A stretch of 64,000 nt of DNA from Nannobrachium achirus (Eukaryota; Chordata; Actinopteri; Myctophiformes; Myctophidae). Location of the stretch: the NCBI GenBank assembly GCA_963921795.1, contig OY997640.1, positions 7,389,091-7,453,090 of the forward strand, read 5' to 3'. The position numbers and the translations under genes were made by a program. Below are positions 45,034 through 56,654 of this stretch, in pieces. How positions within the stretch are numbered: the first letter of the stretch is position 1; each line of letters begins with the position of its first letter. The notes under the pieces were generated by a model. It saw only the letters and a program-made list of their open reading frames with translations, searched no databases and was not told the origin of the DNA.

Positions 45034-45611
45034 TAGGGGTGTAACGATACATTTTAACAGCGATACGATATGCATCACAATACATGGTTGACGATACGAT
45101 ACATGGACAATATTGGTTCATTCATGGCAATGCAATCCGATTCGTTTCAATGATTTAAAATCGATATAGTAACTATTTAGCAAAAAGAAAAAGAATTGTG
45201 TGAAACGTGTAAATAGTGCATGTTTTTAAGGGAAGAATCTATCAATATGGATATAAATAAGTAAACACATGTGATTCTCTAGCAAATACATGAACATTAT
45301 ATTTCAACACATATGGACGAACCTGCACCTTGACATGAACACAGAGATGACATACATTTATTGATAGACCAAGAGTAGCCATATGGAATAGAAAAGTTAA
45401 TTTTCATTTTCCTTCTTAAAATTGCTAAATACAAGGCACAAATACTTAGTTTCCATACAATCAATTATTTGCATTGCAAAACGAATTAGTACCGATCCGA
45501 TACAAAGCCAAAACGGTGCGATATATGCTTTTGCATATCAATATAGTAGATCATTGCAAATTAAAATTTCGAATCGATTTTTCGATTCAGTTACTATATT
45601 GTTACACCCTA
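45034..45611. mobile_element. hAT-type MITE, 578 bp, 8-bp TSD
   Basis: Ends TAGGGGTGTAACGATAC and TATTGTTACACCCTA with identical flanks GTAAGATG at 45026-45033 and 45612-45619. The interior is rich in ATCGAT/GATACGATA. Confidence 0.9.
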
Positions 45612-46578
45612 GTAAGATGGGTTAAAAAAATATTCAGTAACAGAGGGAGTGTCTATGAGTGTCTCTTAGCAGGTGATCATGTGTGCAGGATATTCATTGA
45701 TCTTTAGAACATCTCCTGTTAAAAACCTTAGCAGATGATCTCGTCCAAAACTGTCAAAGATCAGTACATTTTACCTCTGGAGATCAAGATCTATCAGTCA
45801 GAGTTTTCATATTTCATTACGATTGGCTATGACTGACAATTTGCGGGGCTGAATTGTTGAAAATAGGCGATATACAAGCTCAACGTTGTGTGCTTGTTTG
45901 TAGAACGCCTATTTTCAAAAACATAAAAAATACATACAGTATATATTTGAAACATATAAATCTTTTGTTGGTGTCGAACATATGGAAATGTAATAGAGCG
46001 TAATTTATTTAGCGTAACAACTCACTTTAGGATATAGGATTAAAATGATATTATCACTTGGTCTGGTTAAAGAAGGAACGATATTGACTGGTTGAAATGA
46101 CAATGGCATTTCCTGTATTTGACCTGCACATGCTGCGTACGTGACATACAGCCTGTATTTCTGATCAGTAAGATACCTTGTTCCGAGAAATGATGCGTAG
46201 GCCTACGTGTACAGATGTGCCATTTCAAAACTTCACATGTATTGCCATTGGCAAGACAGTAGATGTCCAGGGGATTTGCAGAACATATAGATTAGATATG
46301 ACCTTCTCTGACTTGGAAGTTTAAATCTACCTATGGGAATCAATTTATCAATGGGAATGGAGTGGTTTCTTGATATTTGTGAGTTTTTGCAAAAATACAC
46401 TCTCCATAAAAAATTGAAAGGCTGAGAAACCTGAAAAAATTAAATAATGCATTTGCAGAAAAATTTCAGCAAAATACCAGTAAATACTGAAGAGTTGAAA
46501 CAACACTTCTGTACGTGACATATCTGTATATTTCCATTTCTGAAATATTTTTTTGTGCGGGTGGGTGGCTGTTGAAAA
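45612..46578. other. Intergenic, one hairpin element, no gene
   Basis: A diverged ~57-bp hairpin (GAAAATAGGCGATATACAAGC...CTATTTTC) lies at 45859-45915. The rest is AT-rich without ORFs of interest. Confidence 0.6.
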
Positions 46579-46735
<157 letters not shown>

Positions 46736-46935
46736 AAAAGTGATAGATAAAAAGTGTACACCACAATGGTTAAGGCTCAAACTGTTTTTCTATGGTCGGG
46801 GACCTCCTGTCTGAAGTGTATACAACAATCTTGTACGAATCCAAGGCGGTTTACACTGGCACCAAAGCATTCCAGTTTAAGAATAAATAACAAAGCATGT
46901 GCCTTTTTGTTTTGTTATTTTAGGTTTTAAAATTG

Positions 46936-48072
46936 ATGGAGATTATGTCAACAACTCCTGTTTATCACAGCAAAGAGATGGATCTGTCTGGTGGAAACAG
47001 CTCTTTCTGGGAAGTCAATGAGGAGAATGAAAAGAATAACTACACATTTCCAACATCCCTCAAGATCGGGTCCCTGGTCATCTTCAGCCTGGTCTCTGTG
47101 CTCGGCATGTCGGGGAACGCTGTTGTCATCTGGGTGACGGGCTTCAAAATGAAGAAAACCGTCAACACCGTTTGGTACCTCAACCTCGCTGTGGCCGACT
47201 TCCTCGCTACAGCCTTCCTGCTCCTGAGAATCACAAACATAGCTCTGGACCTCCACTGGCCTTTCGGAACGTTCATGTGCAAAATGGACGGTATGGTTTT
47301 CTACATGAACATGTATGCCAGCATCTACACCCTGGTGGTCATCAGTGTCGACAGATGTGTAAGCGTGGTGTGTCCAGTGTGGGCCCAGAACCACCGCGAT
47401 GTCAGGAAGGCATCTTGGGTGAGTCTAGGTGTCTGGGTGCTGGCCTTGGCTCTCAGCTCCCCTTTCTTGATCTTTAAGGAAACAAAGTCCTCTGGTCATG
47501 ATAAGGTCCGGTGCTACTTAAACCTCTACAGTAAATACATCACAGCTGAAGTGAGGAAGTTTCGATTTGGGGCCCTGCTCATTCCTAGCTTCATCATGAC
47601 ATTCGTGGTCCCTTTCACGGTCATCGTCTCCTGCTATTCTGTCATCATCTACCGGCTCAGGAATAACCGTTCGCTGGCCAGTCAATCGGGTCGCCCCTTC
47701 AAAATCATAGCAACTGTTATCACCGCATATTTCCTGTGCTGGGCTCCCTTTAATATTGTGATTCTGATTACGCTTGTGAATGTCCTGGCGACAGAGTTCA
47801 GTAAAACACTGGATGATATGGTCAAAGTTGGGATCCCCGCAACCTTCTCCCTGGCAGTCCTCAACAACTGCTTGAACCCGCTGCTGTACGTGTTCATGGG
47901 TCATGATTTCAAGGATGTTTTCCGCAGGTCTATCCTAAAGTTGATGGAGAAAGCCTTCGCTGAAGACCTGCCTCAGACCAACACTTCCTCTAACCCGGAG
48001 AGTAGCATTCATGACACTCAGGACTGTATTAGCCATGTGGCCGGTGGGCCCCTGGCTCTCAGGGGCCCTTGA
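46936..48072 (+). CDS. Rhodopsin-family GPCR, chemerin/formyl-peptide receptor-like
   Basis: Single coding exon of 378 residues with seven hydrophobic segments (about 43-66, 79-100, 117-137, 157-178, 213-235, 256-280, 299-320). Two N-glycosylation sites at 21 and 35, a probable disulfide pair Cys115/Cys193, DRC in place of DRY (139-141), CWAP (268-271) and NPLLY (314-318). DRCVSVV-CPVWAQNHR and LNPLLYVFMGHDF are characteristic of CMKLR1/GPR1/FPR receptors, which couple to Gi and steer leukocyte chemotaxis. The acceptor TTGTTATTTTAG at 46912-46923 implies an upstream noncoding exon. The first ATG is used; ATG 46945 is an alternative. The orthologue cannot be fixed without a tree. Confidence 0.9.
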   Translation: MEIMSTTPVYHSKEMDLSGGNSSFWEVNEENEKNNYTFPTSLKIGSLVIFSLVSVLGMSGNAVVIWVTGFKMKKTVNTVWYLNLAVADFLATAFLLLRITNIALDLHWPFGTFMCKMDGMVFYMNMYASIYTLVVISVDRCVSVVCPVWAQNHRDVRKASWVSLGVWVLALALSSPFLIFKETKSSGHDKVRCYLNLYSKYITAEVRKFRFGALLIPSFIMTFVVPFTVIVSCYSVIIYRLRNNRSLASQSGRPFKIIATVITAYFLCWAPFNIVILITLVNVLATEFSKTLDDMVKVGIPATFSLAVLNNCLNPLLYVFMGHDFKDVFRRSILKLMEKAFAEDLPQTNTSSNPESSIHDTQDCISHVAGGPLALRGP

Positions 48073-48140
48073 GGGGGAACTTACTAGAATGAAGTTGATC
48101 AAATGTGTGGGCCCCTCCTTCTTATTATTACATCCTGTAT

Positions 48141-48146
48141 AATAAA
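48141..48146 (+). terminator. Polyadenylation signal of the GPCR gene
   Basis: AATAAA 69 bases after the stop codon; the only close match downstream of the receptor. Confidence 0.7.
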
Positions 48147-48488
48147 GTATTGGCGTCTGGATTTGATTGGTCCTCGCCTTTATAGAGTTATATATTCTAG
48201 CTGCGTGCAAGTGACCTAAACCTTTTGTTTTGTAAGTGAAGACAGTGTGCGGGACCCAACCGTTCTAGTCAGGAAATTAATTAAATAGGCTACAGTTTTA
48301 GTAATCAAATACATTATTTAGTCATGTATCACACAACAAGACAAGCATAAATGCCCCGCTAGCATACCCTAGAGGCCGTGCTGCTCCATAGGCCTAGTCC
48401 AAACCGGATCAAAGTGGTTGAAATACTCCATCATACTGGTCTTAATCTTGTTATGTGAGGATACACACGCTCTGTGATGTAGGGCGCC

Positions 48489-49222
48489 CCGCCCTACATC
48501 ATTGAGCTCATTGAGCCCTATCGCCCAACCAGGGCTCTGAGGTCTGCTGACCAGTGGCGTCAGTTCAGAAAAAGCTAAGGTATGGCAACATGACTGATTT
48601 TTTTCCCTGTTTCTACGGTTTCTTGAGCTGGATATGGCAGCCTGGAACGGTTTTTCAAGTGCAGCTAAACTTGGCATGTTAGTAGCCTAAATGTGCCACA
48701 ATACCTTGTTAAAGTTTTTGTAAAATGTAGTAGTTATTTTACTGTAATTTAACAACACCCTAATACAGATAGACAAAGAGACATTCATGGATTTATATTT
48801 AAAGGTAACTTTTATTGTCCCCCCTGCTTGGACCCAGGGTATGGCAGCTGCATACCCCTGCCATACCCAATTGACGCCCCTGCTGCTGACCAGTCACTCC
48901 TGGTGGCTCCCACAATGAACCTCAGGACCAAGGGTGACCGTGCCTTTTCTGCTGCTGCCCCTGCTCTCTGGAATGCCCTTCCTCTAACTATTCGAAGGGC
49001 TCAGTCCATTGATGTTTTTAAATCTCTTCTTAAGACTCACCTTTTCTCCCTAGCTTTTAATGTTCCTTAAACTAGTCTCATCTTATGCTTTGCTTTTATA
49101 ATGTGTTTATGTTGTTTGGTAATTGTTTTACATGTTTTTTCACTTGATGCACCCTGTACAGCACTTTGGGCAATGTTTTTTGTTGTAAATGTGCTATATA
49201 AATAAAGGTTGGTTTGATTTAA
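48489..49222 (+). mobile_element. L2/CR1-like LINE 3' end, split by a MITE
   Basis: Frame reads LIEPYRPTRALRSAD before the MITE and QSLLVAPTMN, GDRAFSAAAPALWNALP, HLFSLAFNVP after it: the C-terminal tail of L2-clade reverse transcriptase ORFs. A 3' UTR with ACAGCACTTTGGGCAA and CTATATAAATAAAGG follows. The element is 5'-truncated, so only the end was inserted. Confidence 0.85.
48552..48882. mobile_element. hAT-type MITE 2 with 8-bp TSD, inside the L2 ORF
   Basis: Same termini as the element at 41894, flanked by CTGCTGAC at 48544-48551 and 48883-48890. Shorter internally: the hairpin found in the other two copies is deleted. Confidence 0.92.
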
Positions 49223-50115
49223 AGGTTGAAACATACCTCTAACCTGTCATTTAGCTAGTGCACCTACCTCAAGTGCACCTCACTCTTGAGGTGGTCCCCA
49301 ATTCCCGGAAGGAGTAGGGGTAGACTAAAACACCTCTTACAAAGGGAAAGCTTTTGGATTTTTAAACTTAAAGCTATGGAGTTTCCAGGCCTCAATGAGG
49401 AAATAGATTATTGATTTGGAGTTATTGTAAAGTGATTCTTTTTTAGGTGCTTAAGTACCTACAAACTGTATATTTGTTTATTTTTTATTTTATTTTGTGT
49501 GTTTTAAAGTGGTAATGGGTGGTTTTTCATGTTCTTTATAAGTCTACATTTTGTCTTTAGCCTTCCAGTCAAGCTGTATATGACCTTGTGATGTCATATC
49601 CTGTTTCCTATAAAAGCCATGTTTGTTCTGCATTTTTGTTTAGTCACCGTGAGGAAGGCATAATGTGTCGCAATGCGTGGGTGTATTTTTTTAAAATGTT
49701 CTTGCTATGCATCAGCCCTAAAATAAAGGCTTTTAAACTTTACCCCAAGAGTGCCTTGGTCTAACCTTTTTGCATACATTTTGTCACCTGGCTACCAAAG
49801 AGCACCTTGCGCAGGAGATCATTACTCTACAGCCAAACAGATGCACTCCTTACTCTCTGTTTTCTGCACCACACTCTGATTGGTCTAATACAGGGGTATT
49901 CAACGTTTTCAGGCCAAGGACCCCTTAGTTGAGAGAGCGATGAAGCAGGGACCCCCACAACCTTCTCATAGATTCCATATAGTTTCATCTTTTGACCGCA
50001 CAATAATCAGTGTATTTTTGATTCATGTCAACCTGTGTTTAACAGGTTAACAAACTTGACGTTTTACTCTGTAATTAATCTGTTCTTTTTCCCCTCTACA
50101 CCAAATCTCTTTGCT
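49223..50115. other. Intergenic, no gene seen
   Basis: AT-rich; contains AATAAAGGCTTTTAAAC near 49725 and an AGGCCAAGGACCCCTTAG-type repeat fragment near 49905. No ORF of interest. Confidence 0.5.
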
Positions 50116-50187
50116 GAAAATAGCCGATCTACAAGCTCACAACGCCTCGCGCTGCGAGGCGTTGTGAGCTTGTAGATCAGCTATTTT
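50116..50187. repeat. ~70-bp hairpin element, best-preserved copy
   Basis: GAAAATAGCCGATCTACAAGC...ACAACGCCTCGC pairs with GCGAGGCGTTGTGAGCTTGTAGATCAGCTATTTT. About 33 bp of stem around a 3-base loop, with one or two mismatches. Confidence 0.92.
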
Positions 50188-50254
50188 TCGCTTAAGTTCT
50201 CCAAATACGGACACTAGGGTTCAAGCAGTTCATATAAAAAAAGGAGAAAAAATC

Positions 50255-50415
50255 ACACATGCGGTAAAAAACTCATCACTCCTTTTATGACTCCTTTTGG
50301 GATCCGCAGCGCCGATTCCGCACAGCCTTGCACACCAAATCCAATGCGTTTTATTCATGCAGCAAACGAAAAAAAACGCAACTGTCCTGTGTGCAAAGGG
50401 CTTTACTGTAATGCA
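50255..50415. mobile_element. Partial MITE with GTGTGCAAAGGGCTTT end
   Basis: Inverted relative of part of 60161-60492: shared GACTCCTTTT, TTGCACACCAAATCCAATGCG, CAGCAAACG and CCTGTGTGCAAAGGGCTTTAC. Left end degraded. Confidence 0.65.
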
Positions 50416-51149
50416 ACTCCTTTGCACCGTGCGCCTCACTTTGCTCTCGGGTAAAGTGCCATCTATACGTCATGTCTGCCGGGTGGAAACCTCATTATGT
50501 CCTAAACTCCTAAGTCCTAAACTTTTACTTTTCAAATCCAAAAGTAGCAAAAGTATACGGATCACACGCTCAAAACACGCTGCTTCACACCGCGTCTCGA
50601 ACTTGTGGATCTGCTACTTTTGATGCCTTTGTGTGAAAAGTGGGGTGTTAATTTAGAAAATGTTATTGCGACCGGTAGGTCGCACTTAGTATGGCAAAAC
50701 GTCCAACTCATGTCCAACTCATGTCCGTCAGTGAGTCAGTCACGCCTTATGTCACGCTCCTGTCACGTCTGTGAAAGCCACATGGAGGCGGCACAGAGCT
50801 ATGTGAGTGAGGGCTTTATTTTTATTGTGTACCAGCTCTTATGCCTTAACTTCAAGGCCTCTCCATACTCCGAACCACCAAACTTTTCATCAGAGAGTTC
50901 CGAATTTCCAACGCGCAGCTTTCAGAACTCTAATTCGGGGGAATGTTTTTCATAAGATGTGACTGATGTAATTTTGTAGTTGAACTGGACCTTTCCGACA
51001 AAGAGTGTGGTGGTCGGAGACGGTATGGACAGGCCTTAAAGTTAAAAGCATAAGAGCTGGAACTTAAGACAATCAAAATAGAGCCCTCTGAGTGTGAAAG
51101 CAGCGACACAAGCATCTGTGAAAGCCACAGGGAGGCGGCACAGAGCTAT
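50416..51149. other. Intergenic repeat region with GCGACCGGTAGGTCGC hairpin
   Basis: The hairpin at 50668-50683 and the following ACTTAGTATGGCAAAACG resemble the start of the element at 56655. A degenerate half-hairpin (CTTGTGGATCTGCTACTTTTG) lies at 50600. GTGAAAGCCACRKGGAGGCGGCACAG occurs twice (50771, 51118). Confidence 0.5.
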
Positions 51150-51332
51150 GTGAGTGAGTGTGAAAGCAGCAAACTCAAGATGGACACCTTCCACCAGGGC
51201 AAGTACACCAAGCGCCGGAAGGAAGTTATCCCCCGCATTTTCCCTCAGATATATTGTGCCAACTGCGACAACGACAAGTTTGTGCCGTATTTAGAAGCTC
51301 AGTCGACCTGGCGGTCTACTTGTGTACATTAA
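51150..51332 (+). CDS. Unrecognised 60-residue ORF, possibly an exon fragment
   Basis: The frame from ATG 51180 reads MDTFHQGKYTKRRKEV, IPRIFPQIYCANCDND. Codon use looks protein-like, and a CxxC pair is present. I do not recognise it. The TTAA of its stop codon is exactly the target site of the MITE at 51333, so that MITE truncated whatever frame followed. Confidence 0.3.
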   Translation: MSECESSKLKMDTFHQGKYTKRRKEVIPRIFPQIYCANCDNDKFVPYLEAQSTWRSTCVH

Positions 51333-51819
51333 CCCTGCAAGGCCCAGCGTTGCTTTTTGGCAAAAAATTTTAAATCATTTTTAAAAAAATGTTATAATTA
51401 GTTTTCCTGTTCTTTTTTCACATTAACATCACCATTAAATCCTATTGTTTAGTATTACAATGCCATTGGCCACGATATTTGCATATAAATACCCCCCACA
51501 GAGACTGACATTCACACCTCCCAGAGAAGTTGAAATTCCAGCGTCTGGACGAACATCTCACTTTTTAACTGAAACTATTCCTCACTAATATTGTTTTTCG
51601 TGATCATTAGAATGTCTAGAATATGTACATATGTTATTTTTGTGAAAAATATCCCCAAAATGCAAATTAGAGCATGATTTATGATTTATGGCTATAAAAC
51701 CTTACAAAAACATTATTAATTTTTTAACATTATATTTTCCTGTGATTAGGACTCCTACAACACCACCTGATTTTTTTAATTTTTTTTGGGCCAGTAGAAA
51801 TTAATTCGGGCCTTGCAGG
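51333..51819. mobile_element. piggyBac-like MITE, 487 bp
   Basis: Termini CCCTGCAAGGCCC and GGGCCTTGCAGGG between TTAA (51329-51332 and 51820-51823). CCCT ends are usual in piggyBac elements. Noncoding. Confidence 0.87.
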
Positions 51820-51823
51820 GTTA

Positions 51824-53229
51824 AAGAGACAAAATGTGAATAGACGTGCAGATGAAATGAGAGTTGCACACTCAAGTTCCTCCTCTATATGTTTTACTTG
51901 TATATTATGAGTAATTTGCTTTACACTCTACTAGTAATGTCTTCTAGTCTTGTGTATGTTTATTCTTATAATTTCCATCTTGGCTACATGACTCGACTGT
52001 ACAGCATTACAGATGCCGGTTAAATAATTGAACTAATTATGGTTGTTACCCCGAAGTCATTATGGTGACTGCAGCCTTGCTTAATAATGTGATGCAATTG
52101 TGCAGTCGGAGAGTGAAAGTCAAAGTTTCATCTCTTGTCCTGCCAAAAAAATGTTAATTGCTGGTACAGAACTGGATTTCATCATTTCATCCTTTGCTTG
52201 TTAATACTTATGTTAATTCTTTCTGTTACTTCTTCAATATTTTGGGACCCGCAGTCACCTTTGAAGCAAACAAAAAGTAATTACTTGTGTTCCACTGTTT
52301 GACGCAGTACATCGGTTGGGTTTGGTCTACACATTCAAATCCTGTGTTCGCTTAGTTCTGAGAGAATACAAATGGATCCCCAAAACGTATGCTCATTTAA
52401 CTCTTTCATGTCTATAGGCAGAATTTCAGAAGATGTGCTGTAGGCAAATCGTCTAAATTGAATCCTATATATTTAGCTAAAAGAATGGCTGCTAATGCCG
52501 CAGTGGACCATTTAAAGATGGTAACCACACCCACCACTACATACTGAAATATATTTACCAATAAAAATAATTGGTATTAGAAACTTAATAAACATAAAAA
52601 TGTATACTGTAACAGTAAAAGCTTATTCCAGCTATAGGAACCTTTTGGGGCTTTTTTATGCCTTTATTGATAGGACAGCCGACTGGGTAACGGTTTTCCA
52701 TTCCGCTTATCCCCATTCCGACATTGACTTCTAATTGTCGGAGTTGCAATATTTTCATTGTTCCATAAACGTCCTGCCATTCCGACAAAAACGGTCTACA
52801 TGTCATGTAGTTGTGTTATTGATTTTAAATGCTCAATATTCATATGGCTCTGTTGACTGTTGTAATTGTCATAAAGACAAGGTATTAAAGGAGGTGGCGG
52901 CACTGGTGTGTGCAATTACGTGGACTGCAACCATCCAGTACGCCCAACACCTAAATTATATCAATGTTAATTGTGACCGAAGGTTTGATTGATTGATTGA
53001 TTGATTGAAGACTTTATTAGAAGTTTGCATAGGAAAAGGTACAGTTTCATGACGGTACAGTTCACTGGTACAAGGTCTACTAAAAGGAGATCCATGAAAA
53101 GACTAAGCTTATTTCCACAGGAAACCATTAAAGTATCTCATATAACATTGAATGACAGACGAATAGAACACAGTACTATGCAGTACACATTATACCCTGA
53201 AAAACCTTGTAGCTTGTCTGTCTGGCTGT
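51824..53229. other. Intergenic, (GATT)n tract, no gene seen
   Basis: A (GATT)n run at 52985-53008. Several overlapping short ORFs (52585-53240) without recognisable content. No RNA gene recognised. Confidence 0.5.
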
Positions 53230-53235
53230 ACAGGA

Positions 53236-54149
53236 AGTAATGTCAGTGTGATGTCAGTGAGTCACAGTGATGTGGTACAGAATGACTCATATATGGGCAT
53301 AAAAAGGATGTCACGTGACATCACTTCCTGTACTGACAGTCAGACAAGCTACGAGATTTCTCAGGGTATAAAAGTCCATAATATATGGTCATTCCCAGAA
53401 AAAGAAAAAAACCTTTCATGTCCATACATGGAAATTTCTGATGTCATAAATTCCAGGTCGAAAATGAGAATGTTAGGGTACCATATATGGCCCATAAATG
53501 GAGATCCACAGGCATCAAACCAAGGCCCTAACTCACCAAGGCCCTGCTTGGCATTACTAATTATCGTAGTTTTTTTCATGCCCATCTCCATGTATGGGCA
53601 TAACATTATATTGTATGTATATGGATACATATTATTAATAATAAAGGATAAAATAAAATAAAAAGTACATATATGGTCATTCCCAGAAAAAGAAAAAAAA
53701 CTTTGATGCCCATACATGGAGATCCACATGCATCAAACCAAGGCCCTAACTCACCAAGGCCCTGCTTGGCATTACTTACATACGTTTTATGCCCATATAT
53801 GGAGATTCCTATATTGTCAATATTAAGGACATTATTAAGGATATTATGTTATCAATATTAAGAACATAATATGGGCGGCGTGATCCTCCCTCCGCGTCAT
53901 CAGCGCCCACACCCTAGGTGGGGTTGGCGATAGGGCCTTTCTGTGTGGAGTTTGCATGTTCTCCCTGTGTCTCCTAGGGTTGATACCCTCACAAAAACAT
54001 GAACAAACTCCCCCTAAAATGACAACAACTAGAATCGTCAGAGAAACGCTGTGGTTGGCCAGATGGCCAAGAATTGGCGCGACCTCGCCCTTTAGGGCGA
54101 GGTCGCATGTCACCCTGAGGTCGCAAGTCACCCTGAGGTGTCTTACTAG
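53236..54149 (+). mobile_element. Helitron-like element with CArG-like motifs
   Basis: The right end has hairpins GACCTCGCCC/GGGCGAGGTC and CACC-CTGA-GGTG, then TGTCTTACTAG followed by host T (CTRR-T rule). The body has CATATATGG/CATACATGG motifs and an internal direct duplication of about 290 bp (53381 and 53670: TATGGTCATTCCCAGAAAAAG). The left end is uncertain. Confidence 0.45.
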
Positions 54150-54169
54150 TGTATAATCAACTAGGCTCA

Positions 54170-54201
54170 GACAGACAGATGGACAGATGGACGGACGGAC
54201 G

Positions 54202-54239
<38 letters not shown>

Positions 54240-54242
54240 AAG
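54170..54242. repeat. (GACA)n/(GACG)n microsatellite
   Basis: GACAGATG, then GACG and GACA units in succession. Confidence 0.95.
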
Positions 54243-54454
54243 ACTTCAGCTGTCAAAACAGCATGCATTTTCAATAGCTATTTCAATCAATAGCTAAACA
54301 ATACATTTTTCATCATTTGTATGCACAGAAGTTATGTATATTGGCAATAATTTTTACGCATATCACCTGTGTGGGCTAATATAAAGGACAGCACCTCGTG
54401 CCATGACTTTCTTCCCAAAACAGCCGTGCTGGCCTATACCGGTACGTGTACATG

Positions 54455-54900
54455 ATGTGATGGAGCCGTACGTGGTGGTGGCAGAGCGCTCAATGCCGCT
54501 CATAATCAATAACTACCGTTACCTCAATAACAAGGTTTGAGAATGCAGTAACCGTAACTACTGGCGTTGTGCCAGAAGAGGTTGTCAGGTCTATGTGACC
54601 ACCAACAACTTCAACGTTGAGGCGGATGAACCGCAGATAATAATTATAAATTCACCTGGCCAACATGGTCACGAAGAGGAGACGGATTTGGTGGCCACCA
54701 TGGCTCTCTCGCCGCTGATCTGTCCCAACCCTCTAAAAGGGGGTTAAAAGTCAATTATATGAACATAATATAACCCTATAATGTTGTTACACCAGATCCT
54801 GGCTCAGGTGCATGACGTCTAACCCTAACCCTTGAGAGGAAGTGGGCCAGCCTCAGTGTGCTACGGCACATCAAGAGAAAGATCCGCCGAGTCACTGGAC
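54455..54900 (+). pseudogene. FLYWCH-type zinc-finger exon fragment
   Basis: Frame reads NNYRYLNNKV, a stop (TGA about 54538), then NRNYWRCARRGCQVYVTTNN and GQHGHEEE. The Y-R-Y...YWRC...C...H-x-H pattern is that of FLYWCH fingers found in MULE-derived transposases and host FLYWCH proteins. A later piece (KWASLSVLRHIKRKIRRVTG) ends at MITE 3. Stop codons and the MITE show it is dead. Confidence 0.6.
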
Positions 54901-55379
54901 CAGTGGCGTCAGTTCAGAAAAAGCTACGGTATGGCAACATGACTGGTGTCTTGCATACGTGCAAGATACCAGTCATGTTGCCATACCCTAGCAACCGTTT
55001 CTACGGTTTCTTGGGCTTGATATGGCAGCCTGGAACAGTTGTTCAAGTGCAGCTAAACTTGGCATGTTACTAAACGTGTCACAACAATAATGAATTGCAC
55101 CTTTACAGCTGACCTGCGGAACCTGGGAATATACCATTTTGTCAAGATGGGGAGAATACCAGTGTGGAGAATATAATTATAATACCTTGTTAAAGTGACC
55201 ATTTTGGAAAATTTTGCAATTGTTGTAATTTTAATGTAATTTAACGACTTAATAACCAGCACAGATAGACAAAGAGACATTCATGGATTTATATTATATT
55301 TAAAAGTAACTTTTATTTTCCCCCCTGGACCCATATTATGGCAGCTGCATACCACTGCCATACCCAATTGACGCCCCTG
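54901..55379. mobile_element. hAT-type MITE 3 with 8-bp TSD
   Basis: Ends CAGTGGCGTCA/TTGACGCCCCTG; CACTGGAC at 54893-54900 and 55380-55387. Carries the internal hairpin (54928-54995). Confidence 0.93.
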
Positions 55380-55439
55380 CACTGGACAAGGGTAGGCTAT
55401 GTGTGACTGTGTCTGAGTGTCTGTCACTGTCATGTCTGT

Positions 55440-55440
55440 C

Positions 55441-55500
<60 letters not shown>

Positions 55501-55572
55501 TGAGTGAGTGAGTGAGTGAGTGAGTGAGTGAGTGAGTGAGTTAGCGTGCGTGCGTGCGTGCGTGCGTGTGTG
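55440..55572. repeat. (GT)n-(GAGT)n-(GCGT)n microsatellite
   Basis: Three perfect blocks in succession. Confidence 0.97.
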
Positions 55573-55726
55573 TTTGCACATTCACTGGATACATGCTTTA
55601 TATGTTTGTGGTAAATAAGAGTAACCTGTTTTTCTGTCTGTTTCTGTCTGTCTGTGTTTCTATCTATCCTTCATCCCTCCTGTCATAAATCTACCAGATG
55701 GATGCAGCCGCGTAGATCCACGAAAT

Positions 55727-55786
55727 GCATAGCGCGAAGCGCGCGCCACCGGACGCGCGTGCGCGATGCGCGCGCGCGATTTCGTT
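55727..55786. repeat. CpG-dense alternating purine-pyrimidine tract
   Basis: GCGCGAAGCGCGCGCCACC...GCGCGCGCGA within otherwise AT-rich sequence. No CpG-island gene start is evident. Confidence 0.7.
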
Positions 55787-55879
55787 TTTTTGGCCTGCAG
55801 AGATCGGTTTTCGGCCAGTTTTACCCCCTCATTTTCCTTCAGATACGGGCCTTAACGGTTTTATGATGTATTATTTATT

Positions 55880-56654
55880 TACTTTTCAAGTTATCACTAC
55901 TGCAATAACCAACACAACCAAAGCTTACATGAAAAAGTAAATAGTTACCATTGTTGCTTGTTGGTCAACTTGGTCCTCCCGAAATGTACAGTTCTAGTTC
56001 TGTAGCAACTTGGGACAGGTTGTGAGGTCGGTATCCATTTAATTCCAATAAATGTAGTCCAATGAAAACATAGTCCAATGAAAAAATCATGCTGTCCTTC
56101 TGGCTTCTTCCACACCACAGCAAGAGAGTGTATCCACCACAGCCAAAACAAAGTCGCCACATTATGATGTCATCACTCACTCTGAGACTCTCAGACTGAG
56201 AGTCAACTGTTATTACTACTATTATAAAACGATTTGTACATGATTTGACCAGTGGCCACCTCATACAGAGCTTAGCTTCCCTCCTGCTGTTGTTGCTGGA
56301 TGGTCCGGTCCCACAATCGTTCCTGACAGAAACTGTGTCCTGAACTATAGTTCCTCTCTATGGTCCTGGCAATAATGCAGAAGAGAATAAATAAATATTA
56401 CACCTATTCTAGGTAGTAGGTAGGATATCCTCTAAAATGTGGTTACTATGGGCATGGTTTGGATGACAATATAGTCTTTGCAACAGAAAGTAATTATTAA
56501 AAACCATAGCAATTAAAAAATAATAGATTTAATATTAGATTTTTATTCTCAAAAATGATTATTTGATTATTCTAACCACTAATTACAATTAATTGTAGCT
56601 ATTTCATGAAGGGTTTTACTTGATTGTTAGAACTATATAATTTTTAGCTTGATA
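55880..56654. other. Intergenic, no gene seen
   Basis: AT-rich; two overlapping minus-strand ORFs (55945-56264) in different frames without recognisable domains. Confidence 0.5.

Noticed and set aside
47172..47904. ORFs on both strands within the GPCR
   Set aside because: Out-of-frame shadows of a complete seven-helix receptor frame.
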